Source: an uncultured Bacteroidota bacterium
GTDB taxonomy: Bacteria > Bacteroidota > Bacteroidia > Flavobacteriales > Flavobacteriaceae
Direction: 5' to 3'
DNA: 37,337 nucleotides
Assembly (NCBI GenBank): GCA_902619855.1
Contig: CACNGE010000015.1
Coordinates: forward strand, 1 to 37,337
Every line of letters starts with the position of its first letter. Within the stretch, counting starts at the first letter, position 1. Below, piece after piece: positions 9,707-19,484 of this stretch. Position numbers and translations under genes: made by a program. The notes beneath the pieces were generated by a model. That model worked only from the letters and a program-made list of their open reading frames with translations. It searched no databases and was not told the origin of the DNA.

Positions 9707-11113
9707 ATGGCTACTACTTACAAAAACCAACTGTTAATTCTTCTTTTCTCGATCTCTATAAATGCGTTTGCTCAATATGCTTCTGATTCAAAACCAAACA
9801 TTTTTATTTATATAGCTGACGATCAAAATAGTTGGGATTATGAAATATTAGGTAATAGTCAAGTGAAAACACAAAATTTTGATCGTTTAGTCAAGGAAGG
9901 CTTGCGTTTTTCCAATGCATATACCACGCAGGCGGTTTGTGCACCCAGCAGATCTCAGTTGTTTACAGGACTCTACCCCATGAAAAATGGTTGCTTTGCA
10001 AACCATCTTCCTGTCAGAAATGTTAAGGACATCAATGATTTTATGTCTGAATTAGGATATGAAGTCGTACTTGCTGGCAAGGGTCACATCAAGCCAAATT
10101 CGGTTTTTAATTGGACTCGCTATTTCCCAACTAATAGTGACAGAGGCATTCCAATCAATAAAGTTGAAGATTATATTACTAATGCCCAAAAACCACTTTG
10201 TATTATTTTCTCTTCTGATTTGCCCCATGGTCCATTTCCAAAATCAAATGTTTATAACAATAAGCCCTTGGACTATGACCCCACATCAAAAGGGTTCTCC
10301 TCAAAAATTGGTGCTTACAAAGCAGGGTATTATCAAAATATTGAGGATGACAACGCTCAATTGGGCAGAGTTTTACATATGCTTGAAACTGTATCAGATT
10401 TGGACGAGTCTGTTTTTGTATATATTTCAGATCATGGGTTGAAAGGAAAATGGAGCGTTCGGGAAACAGGCCTTAAAATACCAATGGTTTTCCGATGGCC
10501 CAAGGTTATTGCTCCCAACACAACAAATGACAATCTCGTTTCTATTGTGGATATTCTTCCGACGATAGTTGAAGTCTCAGGCGGAAAAAAAATTGAGAGT
10601 CTTGATGGGAAAAGCTTGATGCCTATGATACAGAATAATAATATTTCTTTTCGCGATTATATTTTTGGAATCGCAACGCGTCAAAACATACAAAAATGTT
10701 ATGTTTTCCCTTCGAGGTCTGTTCGTGATAAGCGATATAAATATATTGTTAACTTCAATTCCAAAGAATTTGTTCAAGATAATCTTGGGCCGAATAAGTA
10801 TATCAATTATTTTATTGAGCGTGGAGCTAATCAGTTTGCGAATGTACCATTTGAGGAGCTTTACGATTTAGAAGTAGATCCCTACGAACACGTAAACCTG
10901 GCCAAGGATGAAAGTTTATTGACTATTAAGAAAAAGTTATCGGCAGTATTACGAGACTGGATGATCAACCAAAATGATATTCTTATCCAGTATAAGATGC
11001 CGATAATTAAGCCAACATTACATCCTCTCGATAGATCTTCGAAATGGAATAACCCCAAAAAAGAATCTGAATTTACATTGTCGAGTACCGACTATATACC
11101 ATCCCATTATTAG
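9707..11113 (+). CDS. Family S1 sulfatase (N-sulfoglucosamine-sulfohydrolase-like)
   Basis: Secreted formylglycine-dependent sulfatase that would hydrolyse sulfate esters of the target glycan. The signal peptide is 1-23 (INAFAQ). Metal ligands Asp38-Asp39 lie in IADDQN, the formylglycine motif is CAPSR with Cys78, and the second metal site is SDHG (Asp242/His243), followed by a KGKWSVRETG segment typical of this sulfatase branch. At 468 residues it is normal length. The C-terminus (after about 380) holds the usual small subdomain with a YDLEVDPYEHVNLA signature. It begins at the first ATG after a divergent gap shared with the HTCS, suggesting coordinated control. It stands apart from the cluster of four sulfatase domains at 27790-35843. 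Sulfate position and sugar cannot be assigned by eye. Confidence 0.93.
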   Translation: MATTYKNQLLILLFSISINAFAQYASDSKPNIFIYIADDQNSWDYEILGNSQVKTQNFDRLVKEGLRFSNAYTTQAVCAPSRSQLFTGLYPMKNGCFANHLPVRNVKDINDFMSELGYEVVLAGKGHIKPNSVFNWTRYFPTNSDRGIPINKVEDYITNAQKPLCIIFSSDLPHGPFPKSNVYNNKPLDYDPTSKGFSSKIGAYKAGYYQNIEDDNAQLGRVLHMLETVSDLDESVFVYISDHGLKGKWSVRETGLKIPMVFRWPKVIAPNTTNDNLVSIVDILPTIVEVSGGKKIESLDGKSLMPMIQNNNISFRDYIFGIATRQNIQKCYVFPSRSVRDKRYKYIVNFNSKEFVQDNLGPNKYINYFIERGANQFANVPFEELYDLEVDPYEHVNLAKDESLLTIKKKLSAVLRDWMINQNDILIQYKMPIIKPTLHPLDRSSKWNNPKKESEFTLSSTDYIPSHY

Positions 11114-11219
11114 ATATTTTTTTGAATAACAGTTTGAATTTGTTGTATCATTTTTTGGTTAAATATTTATAAAATACATCAGCACATAATTATAAGTTTA
11201 TGGAAATAAACAATAAACT

Positions 11220-12329
11220 ATGCTATTGAAAACTCACTCAACAAAAATATTCATCTCGTTATTCTCTCTTTTTTTTCTTGTTTCTTGTATTAATAACTCA
11301 GGGTCTCAACTAAATGAAAGCAACAATTTAAATACAGATTTTAAAAACAGTGCTTTGGTTTCTGAAATTTTTACAGCTGACCCCTCAGCACATATTTTTG
11401 AAAACAGAATATATATCTATGCATCACACGATATTGAGTCAGGAGGTATCGAGGATGATAGTGGAAATCATTTTAATATGATTGATTATCATGTTTTATC
11501 AATGAATTTAGATGGGAGTGATGTGACAGTTCACCCTGTAGCGCTATCGGTTGATGATGTAGAGTGGGCAGAAAGTAAGTTTTGGGCACCTGACGCAGCA
11601 TTTAAAAATGGAAAATATTACCTTTATTATCCTGCAAAGGATAAGGACAATATATTCAAATTAGGTGTGGCTGTTAGTGATCGTCCAGAGGGCCCTTTCA
11701 CTCCACAACCCGAACCTATGAAAGGAAGCTATAGTATCGATCCTGCAGTTTTTGTAGATGATGATGGTGCAGCATATTTGTATTTTGGTGGAATTTGGGG
11801 CGGCCAACTCCAAAGATGGGAAAGTGGTTCCTATGACAAGAATGGTTCTTTAAAGGATTTAGGAGTGCCAGATGCACCTTCGATTATGCCTCGAATGGCT
11901 AAGCTTTCAGATGATATGTTAGAGTTTTCTGAAGAGGTACAAACAATCGACATCATTGATAAAGATGGAAATCCAATTTTGACCAAAGACCTGGAGCGTC
12001 GCTTTTTTGAAGCGCCTTGGATTCACAAACATGAGGGTGTGTATTATATGTCCTATTCTACGGGAGACACACATCTAATCGCATATGCAACAAGTGATAA
12101 CCCCTATGGCCCATTTGTCTATCAGGGAACAATGCATGAGCCTGTACAGGGATGGACAAACCATCACTCAACATTAAAGGTTGCTGACCAATGGTATTTT
12201 TTCTATCATGACACAGAATTGTCAGGAAAAACACATCTAAGAAATGTAAAGTTTACGACATTTGATCACAATAGTGATGGAAGTATTGACCCTATTAAAA
12301 CATACTTTGGTTCTGATTTTAGATTTTAA
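11220..12329 (+). CDS. GH43 exo-beta-xylosidase (subfamily 1-like), lipoprotein
   Basis: Single-domain GH43 of 369 residues, most like the subfamily 1 beta-xylosidases that often sit next to xylose catabolism genes in Bacteroidota. The N-terminus carries a lipobox FLVSC (Cys23), so it is probably membrane anchored and either periplasmic or surface exposed. GH43 carboxylates: Asp54 in TADPSAH (base), Asp174 in SIDPAVFVDDDG, and Glu264 in FFEAPW (acid). It would trim xylo-oligosaccharides to xylose. It lies 106 nt after the sulfatase and only 14 nt before the xylulokinase, so it is likely the first gene of an operon linking the last extracytoplasmic hydrolysis step to xylose uptake and catabolism. 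Confidence 0.92.
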   Translation: MLLKTHSTKIFISLFSLFFLVSCINNSGSQLNESNNLNTDFKNSALVSEIFTADPSAHIFENRIYIYASHDIESGGIEDDSGNHFNMIDYHVLSMNLDGSDVTVHPVALSVDDVEWAESKFWAPDAAFKNGKYYLYYPAKDKDNIFKLGVAVSDRPEGPFTPQPEPMKGSYSIDPAVFVDDDGAAYLYFGGIWGGQLQRWESGSYDKNGSLKDLGVPDAPSIMPRMAKLSDDMLEFSEEVQTIDIIDKDGNPILTKDLERRFFEAPWIHKHEGVYYMSYSTGDTHLIAYATSDNPYGPFVYQGTMHEPVQGWTNHHSTLKVADQWYFFYHDTELSGKTHLRNVKFTTFDHNSDGSIDPIKTYFGSDFRF

Positions 12330-12343
12330 TAAATATTATATCG

Positions 12344-13831
12344 TTGTTTAGTTTAGGCTTAGATATCGGAAGTTCGTCAGTAAAAGCTGCTTTGACTGAA
12401 ACCCTTACGGGGAAAAAAATCGCTTTTGTGCAAGAGCCAAAAGATGAAATGGAAATGATAAGTGTTCAGTCGTCATGGGCAGAGCAAGATCCAAATCATT
12501 GGTGGAAAATCGTTTGTATTGCTATAAAAAAATTATTGCAAAACAGTAGGGTTGACGCTAGTCAAGTCCAAAGAATTGGAATTGCATATCAAATGCATGG
12601 ATTAGTTGTTGTTGATCAATCGGGTGACTGTTTAAGAAATTCAATTATTTGGTGCGACAGTAGGGCAGTTTCGATTGGAGAAAAGGCATATCGAGATTTG
12701 GGTGCAAAAAAATGCATGGATCACTTGCTCAATAGCCCTGCAAACTTTACAGCATCCAAACTAAAGTGGGTCAAAGAAAATGAACCCCACATTTATGAAA
12801 AGATGCATAAATACATGTTGCCAGGAGATTATATCGCTTACAGGTTTAGTGGAGAAATGACAACGACGATCAATGGTCTTTCTGAAGGTACGATTTGGGA
12901 TTTCAAGTCCCAAGAGGTTGCCCAATGGCTTTTCGATTATTATAATATCGATTCCTCGATGACTCCGACAATCGTTCCCAATTTTGTGACACAATGCTTG
13001 GTGAACAAAAAGGGAGCAGAAGAAAGTGGCTTAGAGGAAGGAACCCCGATTACATATCGCGCTGGAGACCAACCCAACAATGCTTTCTCGCTGCATGTTA
13101 TCTATCCAGGAGAAGTTGCTGCAACTGGCGGCACTTCTGGAGTAGTCTATGCATTGACAAAAAAGCTGCAATCGAAAGAACATCAAAGAATTAACCATTT
13201 TGCTCACATCAACTATTCCAAAGAATCTCCTATTGTTGGTAAGCTGCTTTGCATCAATGGAGCAGGAATTCAATATCGTTGGATGAAAAATAACACTGGT
13301 GCCAATAGTTATGAGGAAATGAATCAATTGGCAGCAAAACAGGACATTGGATCTGACGGATTACTGGTTTATCCTTTTGGAAATGGAGCCGAAAGGATGC
13401 TCAATAATCAAAATTTAAATGCTAGATATCTAAATTTAAATCTCAATCAGCATGACTTTGGGTCTATGTGTAGAGCAACCCTTGAAGGAATTGCCTTTTC
13501 GTTTGTTTATGGAATTAAATTTATTGAAAATGACAATTTTGATTTAACTTTAATCAAAGCTGGAAATGATAATCTTTTTCAATCTGATGTATTTAGCCAA
13601 ACAATTGCTACATTGGTTGGGAAAGAAATACAATTGTACAACACCACTGGCGCAATTGGTGCTGCTAGAGCGTCTTCTACCAATGTTGAAGACCTAGATG
13701 CTTTTGTGAAAATGAGCACCAAAAATGACTACTTTAAGAGTTTTATACCAGAAAAAGACTCATCTAAATACGAGATGGCATTTTCCAACTGGACAAATGA
13801 ACTTGAAAAAATGATTAACTCACAAAACTAA
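12344..13831 (+). CDS. xylB: Xylulokinase
   Basis: FGGY-family kinase converting D-xylulose and ATP to xylulose-5-phosphate in the cytoplasm. The N-terminal phosphate-binding motif [13 protein letters not shown] begins at residue 5, the substrate region includes AYQMHGL and IWCDSR (102-107), the probable catalytic Asp242 is in AGDQPNNA, and a second phosphate-binding segment is ATGGTSG. At 495 residues it is the usual size. There is no ATG near the conserved N-terminus. TTG 12344 gives a protein starting two residues before the FGGY core and lies 14 nt after the GH43 stop. The next gene, xylA, starts 5 nt after its stop, so kinase, isomerase and symporter form one operon with the GH43. Confidence 0.96.
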   Translation: MFSLGLDIGSSSVKAALTETLTGKKIAFVQEPKDEMEMISVQSSWAEQDPNHWWKIVCIAIKKLLQNSRVDASQVQRIGIAYQMHGLVVVDQSGDCLRNSIIWCDSRAVSIGEKAYRDLGAKKCMDHLLNSPANFTASKLKWVKENEPHIYEKMHKYMLPGDYIAYRFSGEMTTTINGLSEGTIWDFKSQEVAQWLFDYYNIDSSMTPTIVPNFVTQCLVNKKGAEESGLEEGTPITYRAGDQPNNAFSLHVIYPGEVAATGGTSGVVYALTKKLQSKEHQRINHFAHINYSKESPIVGKLLCINGAGIQYRWMKNNTGANSYEEMNQLAAKQDIGSDGLLVYPFGNGAERMLNNQNLNARYLNLNLNQHDFGSMCRATLEGIAFSFVYGIKFIENDNFDLTLIKAGNDNLFQSDVFSQTIATLVGKEIQLYNTTGAIGAARASSTNVEDLDAFVKMSTKNDYFKSFIPEKDSSKYEMAFSNWTNELEKMINSQN

Positions 13832-13836
13832 AACCA

Positions 13837-15153
13837 ATGGCCAACACTGAGTATTTTAAAGATATAAACAAAATACCATTTGAAGGAAGCGAATCTGACA
13901 ATCCATTTGCATTCAAATATTATAATCCTGATCAAATCGTGGCCGGAAAAACGATGCGTGATCACTTCAAATTTGCTATTGCCTATTGGCATAGCTTCTG
14001 TGGCCAGGGAACTGACCCATTTGGTGCAGGAACACAAAACTTCCCATGGGATAAGGCAACAGATCCAGTTCAAGCAGCTCGAGACAAAGCAGATGCAGCC
14101 TTTGAGTTTATCTCAAAAATGGGGTTTGATTATTACTGTTTCCATGATTATGATTTGGTTCAAGAGGCATCAACATTGCTAGCGTCGGAAAAAAGAGTGA
14201 TTGCAATCACTGACTATCTAAAAGAAAAACAAGCGGAGACTGGAATAAAATTACTGTGGGGAACAGCCAATTGTTTTTCTCATCCAAGGTATATGAATGG
14301 GGCTGCAACAAACCCCGATTTCAATGTTGTAGCTCATGCAGGAGCACAGGTAAAAACTGCCATTGATGCCACCATCGCACTTGGTGGTGAGAACTATGTG
14401 TTTTGGGGTGGGAGAGAAGGTTATATCAGTTTGTTAAACACCGATATGGGCAGAGAATTAGATAACATGGCCCGTTTTCTAACCATGGCTAAAGATTATG
14501 CTCGAAGTCAAGGATTCAAAGGGACTTTCTTCATCGAGCCTAAACCAATGGAGCCATCGAAACACCAATATGATTTTGATGCTGCAACTTCAATTGGGTT
14601 TATTCATAAATATGGACTGCAAGATGATTTCAAATTGAATATTGAGGTCAATCATGCAACACTAGCCCAACACACCTTTGAGCATGAATTGGCAGTAGCT
14701 GCAAATGATGGTATGCTTGGAAGTATAGACGCCAATAGAGGGGATTATCAAAATGGTTGGGACACTGACCAATTTCCCAACAGCATTGAGGAGGCTGCTC
14801 GTGCCATGATTGTTTTTCTAAAAGCAGGTGGCTTGCAGGGTGGTGGTGTAAATTTTGACGCAAAAATTAGACGTAATTCAACAGATCTGGAGGACTTGTT
14901 TTTTGCTCATATTGGAGGTGCTGATACCTTTGCTAGAGGGTTAATTGCTGCTGATAAAATTATTAATGATCCATCTTTTTCAAAAATTGTGGACCACAGA
15001 TACGATTCGTTTAATCAATTAAAAGGAAGAGATTTTGAAAAAGGTAAATTGCAATTGCCAGACCTATATGAATTCGCATTAAATGCAGATTCAATTCTAG
15101 CAATAAGTGGAAAACAAGAAAGATTAGAAAATATTATCAATCAAAACATATAA
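13837..15153 (+). CDS. xylA: Xylose isomerase (class II type)
   Basis: Cytoplasmic metal-dependent aldose-ketose isomerase converting D-xylose to D-xylulose. At 438 residues it fits the longer class II enzymes typical of Bacteroidota. Visible signatures: [13 protein letters not shown] (51-63), FHDYD with the ring-opening His103, FWGGREGY, the metal-binding [17 protein letters not shown] stretch, EVNHATLA and IDANRGD with further metal ligands. It starts at ATG 5 nt after xylB and ends 3 nt before the symporter gene, so it is tightly operonic. The presence of a complete xylose pathway inside the PUL is the strongest evidence that xylose is the main released sugar. Confidence 0.98.
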   Translation: MANTEYFKDINKIPFEGSESDNPFAFKYYNPDQIVAGKTMRDHFKFAIAYWHSFCGQGTDPFGAGTQNFPWDKATDPVQAARDKADAAFEFISKMGFDYYCFHDYDLVQEASTLLASEKRVIAITDYLKEKQAETGIKLLWGTANCFSHPRYMNGAATNPDFNVVAHAGAQVKTAIDATIALGGENYVFWGGREGYISLLNTDMGRELDNMARFLTMAKDYARSQGFKGTFFIEPKPMEPSKHQYDFDAATSIGFIHKYGLQDDFKLNIEVNHATLAQHTFEHELAVAANDGMLGSIDANRGDYQNGWDTDQFPNSIEEAARAMIVFLKAGGLQGGGVNFDAKIRRNSTDLEDLFFAHIGGADTFARGLIAADKIINDPSFSKIVDHRYDSFNQLKGRDFEKGKLQLPDLYEFALNADSILAISGKQERLENIINQNI

Positions 15154-15156
15154 ATT

Positions 15157-16809
15157 ATGACTTCAGTATTAGAGACTTTAGACTGGATTGTATTAGGAAT
15201 CTATTTCCTGGCACTTATTGCAGTTGCTGTTTGGGTGGTTTTACAAAAAAATATAAACACAGAAGATTACTTTCTAGCGGGTCGAAACGTGGGATGGTTT
15301 GTGATAGGAGCTTCTATTTTTGCTTCCAACATTGGATCTGAACACGTAGTTGGTTTGGCTGGTACAGGATTTGAATCAGGTACTCCCATGGCTCACTACG
15401 AGTTGCACGCATGGATCGTACTCCTTCTTGGGTGGTTGTTTTTACCCTTTTATATTAGAAGCGGCGCTTTTACAATGCCAGAGTTTTTGGAAAAGCGATT
15501 TGATAGTAGATCCAGGTGGTTCTTGTCTGTTTTCTCTCTACTTGCTTACGTGCTAACTAAAGTGTCTGTAACTATATATGCTGGTGGAATCGTTGTTTCT
15601 GAATTATTGGGAATTCCTTTTTGGTATGGAGCAATAGGAGTTGTTCTTTTTACTGGAATATACACAGTCATTGGAGGTATGAAAGCAGTAATTTACACAG
15701 AAACCCTTCAGACAATTGTTCTAATTCTAGGGTCAATCGTCATCACTTTTTTGGGTCTTCAAGAAGTTGGGGGATGGAATGAATTGCAAGACACTGTTCG
15801 TGCTGTCAGTCCTGATCATTTCAATATGTGGCGACCAATGTCTGATCCAGATTTTCCTTGGACAGGCTTGTTGATAGGGGGAACAATTGTCGGGATTTGG
15901 TATTGGTGTACAGACCAATATATTGTTCAAAGAACGCTGGCTGCACATAACATCAAAATTGGTCGTAGAGGTGCCATTTTTGGGGCCTATTTGAAACTAT
16001 TACCAATACTTATCTTTTTAATACCTGGAATTATTGCCTTTGCACTGAGCATTCAAGACCCTGAAGTATTTGCAATTGAGAAGGCCGATCGTGCCTTTCC
16101 GATGCTTGTCAAGACGCTGCTACCGGTGGGGCTAAAAGGCCTCGTAGCAGGGGGACTGATGGCAGCACTTATGAGCTCTTTGGCATCAGTTTTTAACTCT
16201 TGCTCGACAATTTTCACAATAGATATTTACAAAAAATTAAAGCCAAAAAAGTCAGAAAGAGAATTGTTGACTACAGGAAAAATTGCAACAGCAATTATCG
16301 TTATATTGGGTATCGTATGGATTCCAATCATGGAACGAATGGGAGGAGGTGTAATGTATCAATATTTACAAAATGTACAATCCTATATAGCTCCTCCTGT
16401 AACTGCTGTTTTCTTACTTGGTATCATTTGGAAAAGAGTAAATGCGCAAGCTGCTATTTCTACACTTATCGCAGGTTTGGTTCTTCTTGTATTACGACTT
16501 TCTTCTGAGATATATTATCAAGCCGATATTTCAGCTGGCCTAATCAATGATAACTTGCTTTATGGATTTGCGACAATTAATTTTGCTCACATGGCCATAT
16601 TTATGTTTCTATTTTCTGTAGCCCTTTGTATATCGGTAAGTTTAGCCACTAGTCCTCCGGATTACAAAAGAATTTCTGGGTTATCATTTGGAACACTCAC
16701 CAAAGAACATAAACTCGAAAACAAAGGGTCCTATGATACAATTGATGTTGTATTATCGGTTGTATTAGTTGCAATTGTAATTGGAATATTGATGTACTTT
16801 ACTAGCTAG
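15157..16809 (+). CDS. Sodium/solute symporter (SSS family), probable xylose transporter
   Basis: Inner-membrane sodium-coupled symporter of 550 residues with about 14 hydrophobic segments, similar in layout to SGLT-type sugar transporters. Seen: EDYFLAGRNVGWFVIGASIF (SSS N-terminal motif), SNIGSEHVVGLAGTGFESG, and GGLMAALMSSLASVFNSCST in the middle of the protein, which matches the conserved SSS signature region. It starts 3 nt after xylA, so it is the third catabolic gene of the operon. By context it imports xylose from the periplasm; galactose or other sugars are possible because specificity cannot be read from motifs. The operon ends convergently with the minus-strand beta-helix gene 21 nt away, with no strong terminator hairpin visible in the gap. 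Confidence 0.94.
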   Translation: MTSVLETLDWIVLGIYFLALIAVAVWVVLQKNINTEDYFLAGRNVGWFVIGASIFASNIGSEHVVGLAGTGFESGTPMAHYELHAWIVLLLGWLFLPFYIRSGAFTMPEFLEKRFDSRSRWFLSVFSLLAYVLTKVSVTIYAGGIVVSELLGIPFWYGAIGVVLFTGIYTVIGGMKAVIYTETLQTIVLILGSIVITFLGLQEVGGWNELQDTVRAVSPDHFNMWRPMSDPDFPWTGLLIGGTIVGIWYWCTDQYIVQRTLAAHNIKIGRRGAIFGAYLKLLPILIFLIPGIIAFALSIQDPEVFAIEKADRAFPMLVKTLLPVGLKGLVAGGLMAALMSSLASVFNSCSTIFTIDIYKKLKPKKSERELLTTGKIATAIIVILGIVWIPIMERMGGGVMYQYLQNVQSYIAPPVTAVFLLGIIWKRVNAQAAISTLIAGLVLLVLRLSSEIYYQADISAGLINDNLLYGFATINFAHMAIFMFLFSVALCISVSLATSPPDYKRISGLSFGTLTKEHKLENKGSYDTIDVVLSVVLVAIVIGILMYFTS

Positions 16810-16830
16810 TGTATCTCAGCTTTAGGCCAA

Positions 16831-19251
16831 CTATTGTTTCATAATTTTTAAGCTTTTGGCCATTCCTTTTTCAGAAAATATTTGAACAACATAAGTTCCA
16901 GGTACCAAGTGTGATAAATCAATTTTAACACTTTGTAGCTCTGGATCAGGAAAAACTTTTACATCACATTTCCGACCCATAATATCAAAAATTTGGATTT
17001 CAGATTCTAAATCCAAATTGATCAATACTAGCTCGTTAAAAACAGGGTTTTGGAAAAGTGTAATGCTATTTTGTGAGTTTTTTTCATTAACCCAATCATT
17101 GATGCTAAGTGAAGAATTTACATATTCATATGCTCCAATGTCAACAGTAGTGCCTGTTTCACCTATTGAATTAAAATCAATAGCTGGGTAGTATGATGGT
17201 AACAACGAAAAATCATCGATAAAATAATCAACGCCGACTCCACTAACAACAGGTGGTCCTTTCACAAAGAAAAAACTATCACTGTCCATCTGATTATGGG
17301 TATAATCTGCGGTTAACTGAGTCCATAAATTATTGTTGATAAGAACAGGCGCATCGTTTGTCATCAAAGAAATAGAAGTTCCAACTCCATCAATAATCTC
17401 CCTTAATTTTAATTCAGCAGTGCCTTCATTTGATCCAGTGGGGAGTTTTACCCAAACAGAAAATGAATAAGTCTCTCCAACTTCTAATTTGTTACCAATT
17501 ACATATTTTGGACTATGGAAATCTTTTGTTCTGTTTTTGGATATAATACTTTTACTGCCAGTTTTTGCAAATGCTGCACTTAACTCAATTGTATTGTTCT
17601 GATTTGTATCATTACCATTTGTCCAAACGGTCCATCCATCAAATGAATTTTCAAAACTCGAGAAATAATATCCAGTACCAGGTCTTGGATAACCATTAAT
17701 ATCTGTTTTTGGTGCATTATTTTGATCACCGGCATCAATCGCGGGAGAAGAAGGTAAAAGTGAAAAATCGGTACCATCCAAATAGTTTTCCCATTCATCC
17801 ATACTAGTTGTAGCATCATCTGACAATGACTTTGGATTAACAAATTGTGGTGAATCTTCTTGGTTATTTGTCGGATTGCTTGCTCCCCAACTAATAGACC
17901 CTAAAACGAAAATATTATTACTTACTGTTCTAGTCCCAGTAACGTTGGGTAGCTCTAATGCTGAATAATTACTAAATCTAGTTTCAACAATGTTATTTAC
18001 AACTGTTACATTTTTGACGAAATTAGCTTTAATTCCTGCAACTTTTTGACCACCATGCCTTGGATTACCTTCTACACTTTCTGAAATATCTTGTACTAAA
18101 TCATGAACACCATTAAAATAAACTGTGTTGTTTCTAATCAATGCAGAGCTTCCATTTGACCTGTCAAAATTGATTCCATTTTTGCCATTATTTACACAAA
18201 GATTGTTTTCAAACAAAAATGTTCCATTATAATTTGGGTCGCTTCTCGTTACATATATCCCTTGACCATCTAAAATAGTTGAATAATCAGCATCTCCATA
18301 ACCGCCACTTGGTGGCTGTCCGTTTTCAGGTAAAGATGTCATAAAAAAAGGAATTCGATTCCAATTGTTAAAAACTGTATTACCACGCATTATCATCTTA
18401 GCATCTGTACCATTATCATCTGCAGCTGCAGTTGTTTCGGCAAAGACAATTCCACTAGAAGCTGATGGAGTCCACCAAGTAGTATTAAAAACTGTATTTT
18501 TTTCTATGAGTATATGATCGCTGTCATTGAACCTAATACCAGATCCAGGTGTATCGTGTACAATATTATTTCTAATTATAATGTGATGATGCGAATCGTA
18601 ACCACCCCAAATTCCTTTACCAGAAAAATAATTTAGGTTATGTTTTATGATTTGCTCACGATCACCATCCCCATCAGTATCATCAAAATCACTATAATTA
18701 TCAGGATTTTCGTGCAATGTTACTTTATACCGGCGATTCATAATTGCCTTATTGTAATCTATAGACTGAGAAGGACCCTCTACTTCAAACCCTTCAACGA
18801 TAACATAACTCACTCCCTCATTATTATCATCTTTACCAAGTTTTATACCTCCCTGGCCATCAAAAATAATTTTGGGACGATCATTTTGATAATTTTTTAT
18901 TGTAATATATCCATCCTCTGGATTTCCAGATTTATTAATTGTAACCACATGTGGATTGTTTAAGTTTATTCCACTATTAAGTACGTAGGGATTCCCTGCA
19001 GAGTCTAATCTGGAAGAATCCTCTGAAAAATTAACAATTGGTGTGTTTGAATTTTCATCGCGATAAATACCATCCATGACATAAATTGTTCCACCTGCCT
19101 CCACATATTCAATAGCTTTATTTATAGTCCTAAAAGGGGAGGATTCGCTTCCTGGGTTTGAGTCATTACCCTGGTCATCAACATAATAATCTTGACTATT
19201 GACAACTGAAGTTATTAGAAAAAACAAAACAATAAATGACAAATGATTCAT
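16831..19251 (-). CDS. Right-handed beta-helix protein with inserted CBM4/9-like domain and T9SS tail
   Basis: Secreted 806-residue protein. Signal peptide 1-19; then YYVDDQGNDSNPGSESSPF, the standard opening of right-handed parallel beta-helix enzymes and lyases (as in PL9, GH120, GH141 and related folds); helix rungs rich in N-N-x-V/I to about 500; a calcium-loop-like acidic run DFDDTDGDGD (188-197); SPAIDAGD (502-509). The conserved C-terminal cap is split: DINGYPRPG (517-525) is separated from DIGAYEY (704-710) by about 160 residues that look like a CBM4/9 beta-sandwich (FENSFDGW ... YFIDDFSL). Residues about 730-806 are a type IX secretion sorting domain. ATG 19251 is preferred over TTG 19254. 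It is alone on the minus strand between xylose uptake and SusC. It may be a lyase, a glycosidase or a binding protein; I cannot name the family. Confidence 0.85.
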   Translation of the reverse strand: MNHLSFIVLFFLITSVVNSQDYYVDDQGNDSNPGSESSPFRTINKAIEYVEAGGTIYVMDGIYRDENSNTPIVNFSEDSSRLDSAGNPYVLNSGINLNNPHVVTINKSGNPEDGYITIKNYQNDRPKIIFDGQGGIKLGKDDNNEGVSYVIVEGFEVEGPSQSIDYNKAIMNRRYKVTLHENPDNYSDFDDTDGDGDREQIIKHNLNYFSGKGIWGGYDSHHHIIIRNNIVHDTPGSGIRFNDSDHILIEKNTVFNTTWWTPSASSGIVFAETTAAADDNGTDAKMIMRGNTVFNNWNRIPFFMTSLPENGQPPSGGYGDADYSTILDGQGIYVTRSDPNYNGTFLFENNLCVNNGKNGINFDRSNGSSALIRNNTVYFNGVHDLVQDISESVEGNPRHGGQKVAGIKANFVKNVTVVNNIVETRFSNYSALELPNVTGTRTVSNNIFVLGSISWGASNPTNNQEDSPQFVNPKSLSDDATTSMDEWENYLDGTDFSLLPSSPAIDAGDQNNAPKTDINGYPRPGTGYYFSSFENSFDGWTVWTNGNDTNQNNTIELSAAFAKTGSKSIISKNRTKDFHSPKYVIGNKLEVGETYSFSVWVKLPTGSNEGTAELKLREIIDGVGTSISLMTNDAPVLINNNLWTQLTADYTHNQMDSDSFFFVKGPPVVSGVGVDYFIDDFSLLPSYYPAIDFNSIGETGTTVDIGAYEYVNSSLSINDWVNEKNSQNSITLFQNPVFNELVLINLDLESEIQIFDIMGRKCDVKVFPDPELQSVKIDLSHLVPGTYVVQIFSEKGMAKSLKIMKQ

Positions 19252-19352
19252 CAAAAATAATTTTCATAAAAATAATTTTTAAAAATGCTTTAAAATATTA
19301 AGAATGATGCAAAAATTGTAAAAAATGAAATGTGTGAGTTATAAGATAAATA

Positions 19353-19366
19353 TTATTGATCAATAA
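19353..19366. promoter_or_regulatory. 14-bp perfect palindrome upstream of SusC
   Basis: TTATTGATCAATAA is a perfect 14-bp palindrome in the 233-nt divergent gap between the beta-helix gene and SusC, 119 nt before the SusC ATG. The rest of this gap is very AT-rich; I found no perfect TAnnTTTG box in it for SusC. The half-site ATCAATAA also occurs at 9681-9688 in front of the sulfatase at 9707. A regulator site is possible; chance is also possible at this base composition. Confidence 0.35.
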
Positions 19367-19484
19367 GTAGACCATTGCACAATTTGTAAAATGAATAAAA
19401 TATGATATTAAATAACGAGAATGTTTTAAATTTAGATTAATTATTATCATAATTTAGTAACTGTTCAATATTAACTAAGAAACA

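Noticed and set aside
10059-10442. 127-codon plus-strand frame inside the sulfatase at 9707
   Set aside because: It overlaps a well-supported sulfatase in another frame and has no recognisable domain.
13828-14073. Minus-strand open frame across the start of xylose isomerase
   Set aside because: It is the antisense shadow of xylA, without a signal, motif or spacing of its own. Similar antisense frames inside other genes were also set aside.
19252-19259. TATTTTTG on the minus strand as a promoter -7 box for the beta-helix gene
   Set aside because: It matches TAnnTTTG but touches the start codon, leaving no leader, and there is no paired -33 element at a proper distance.
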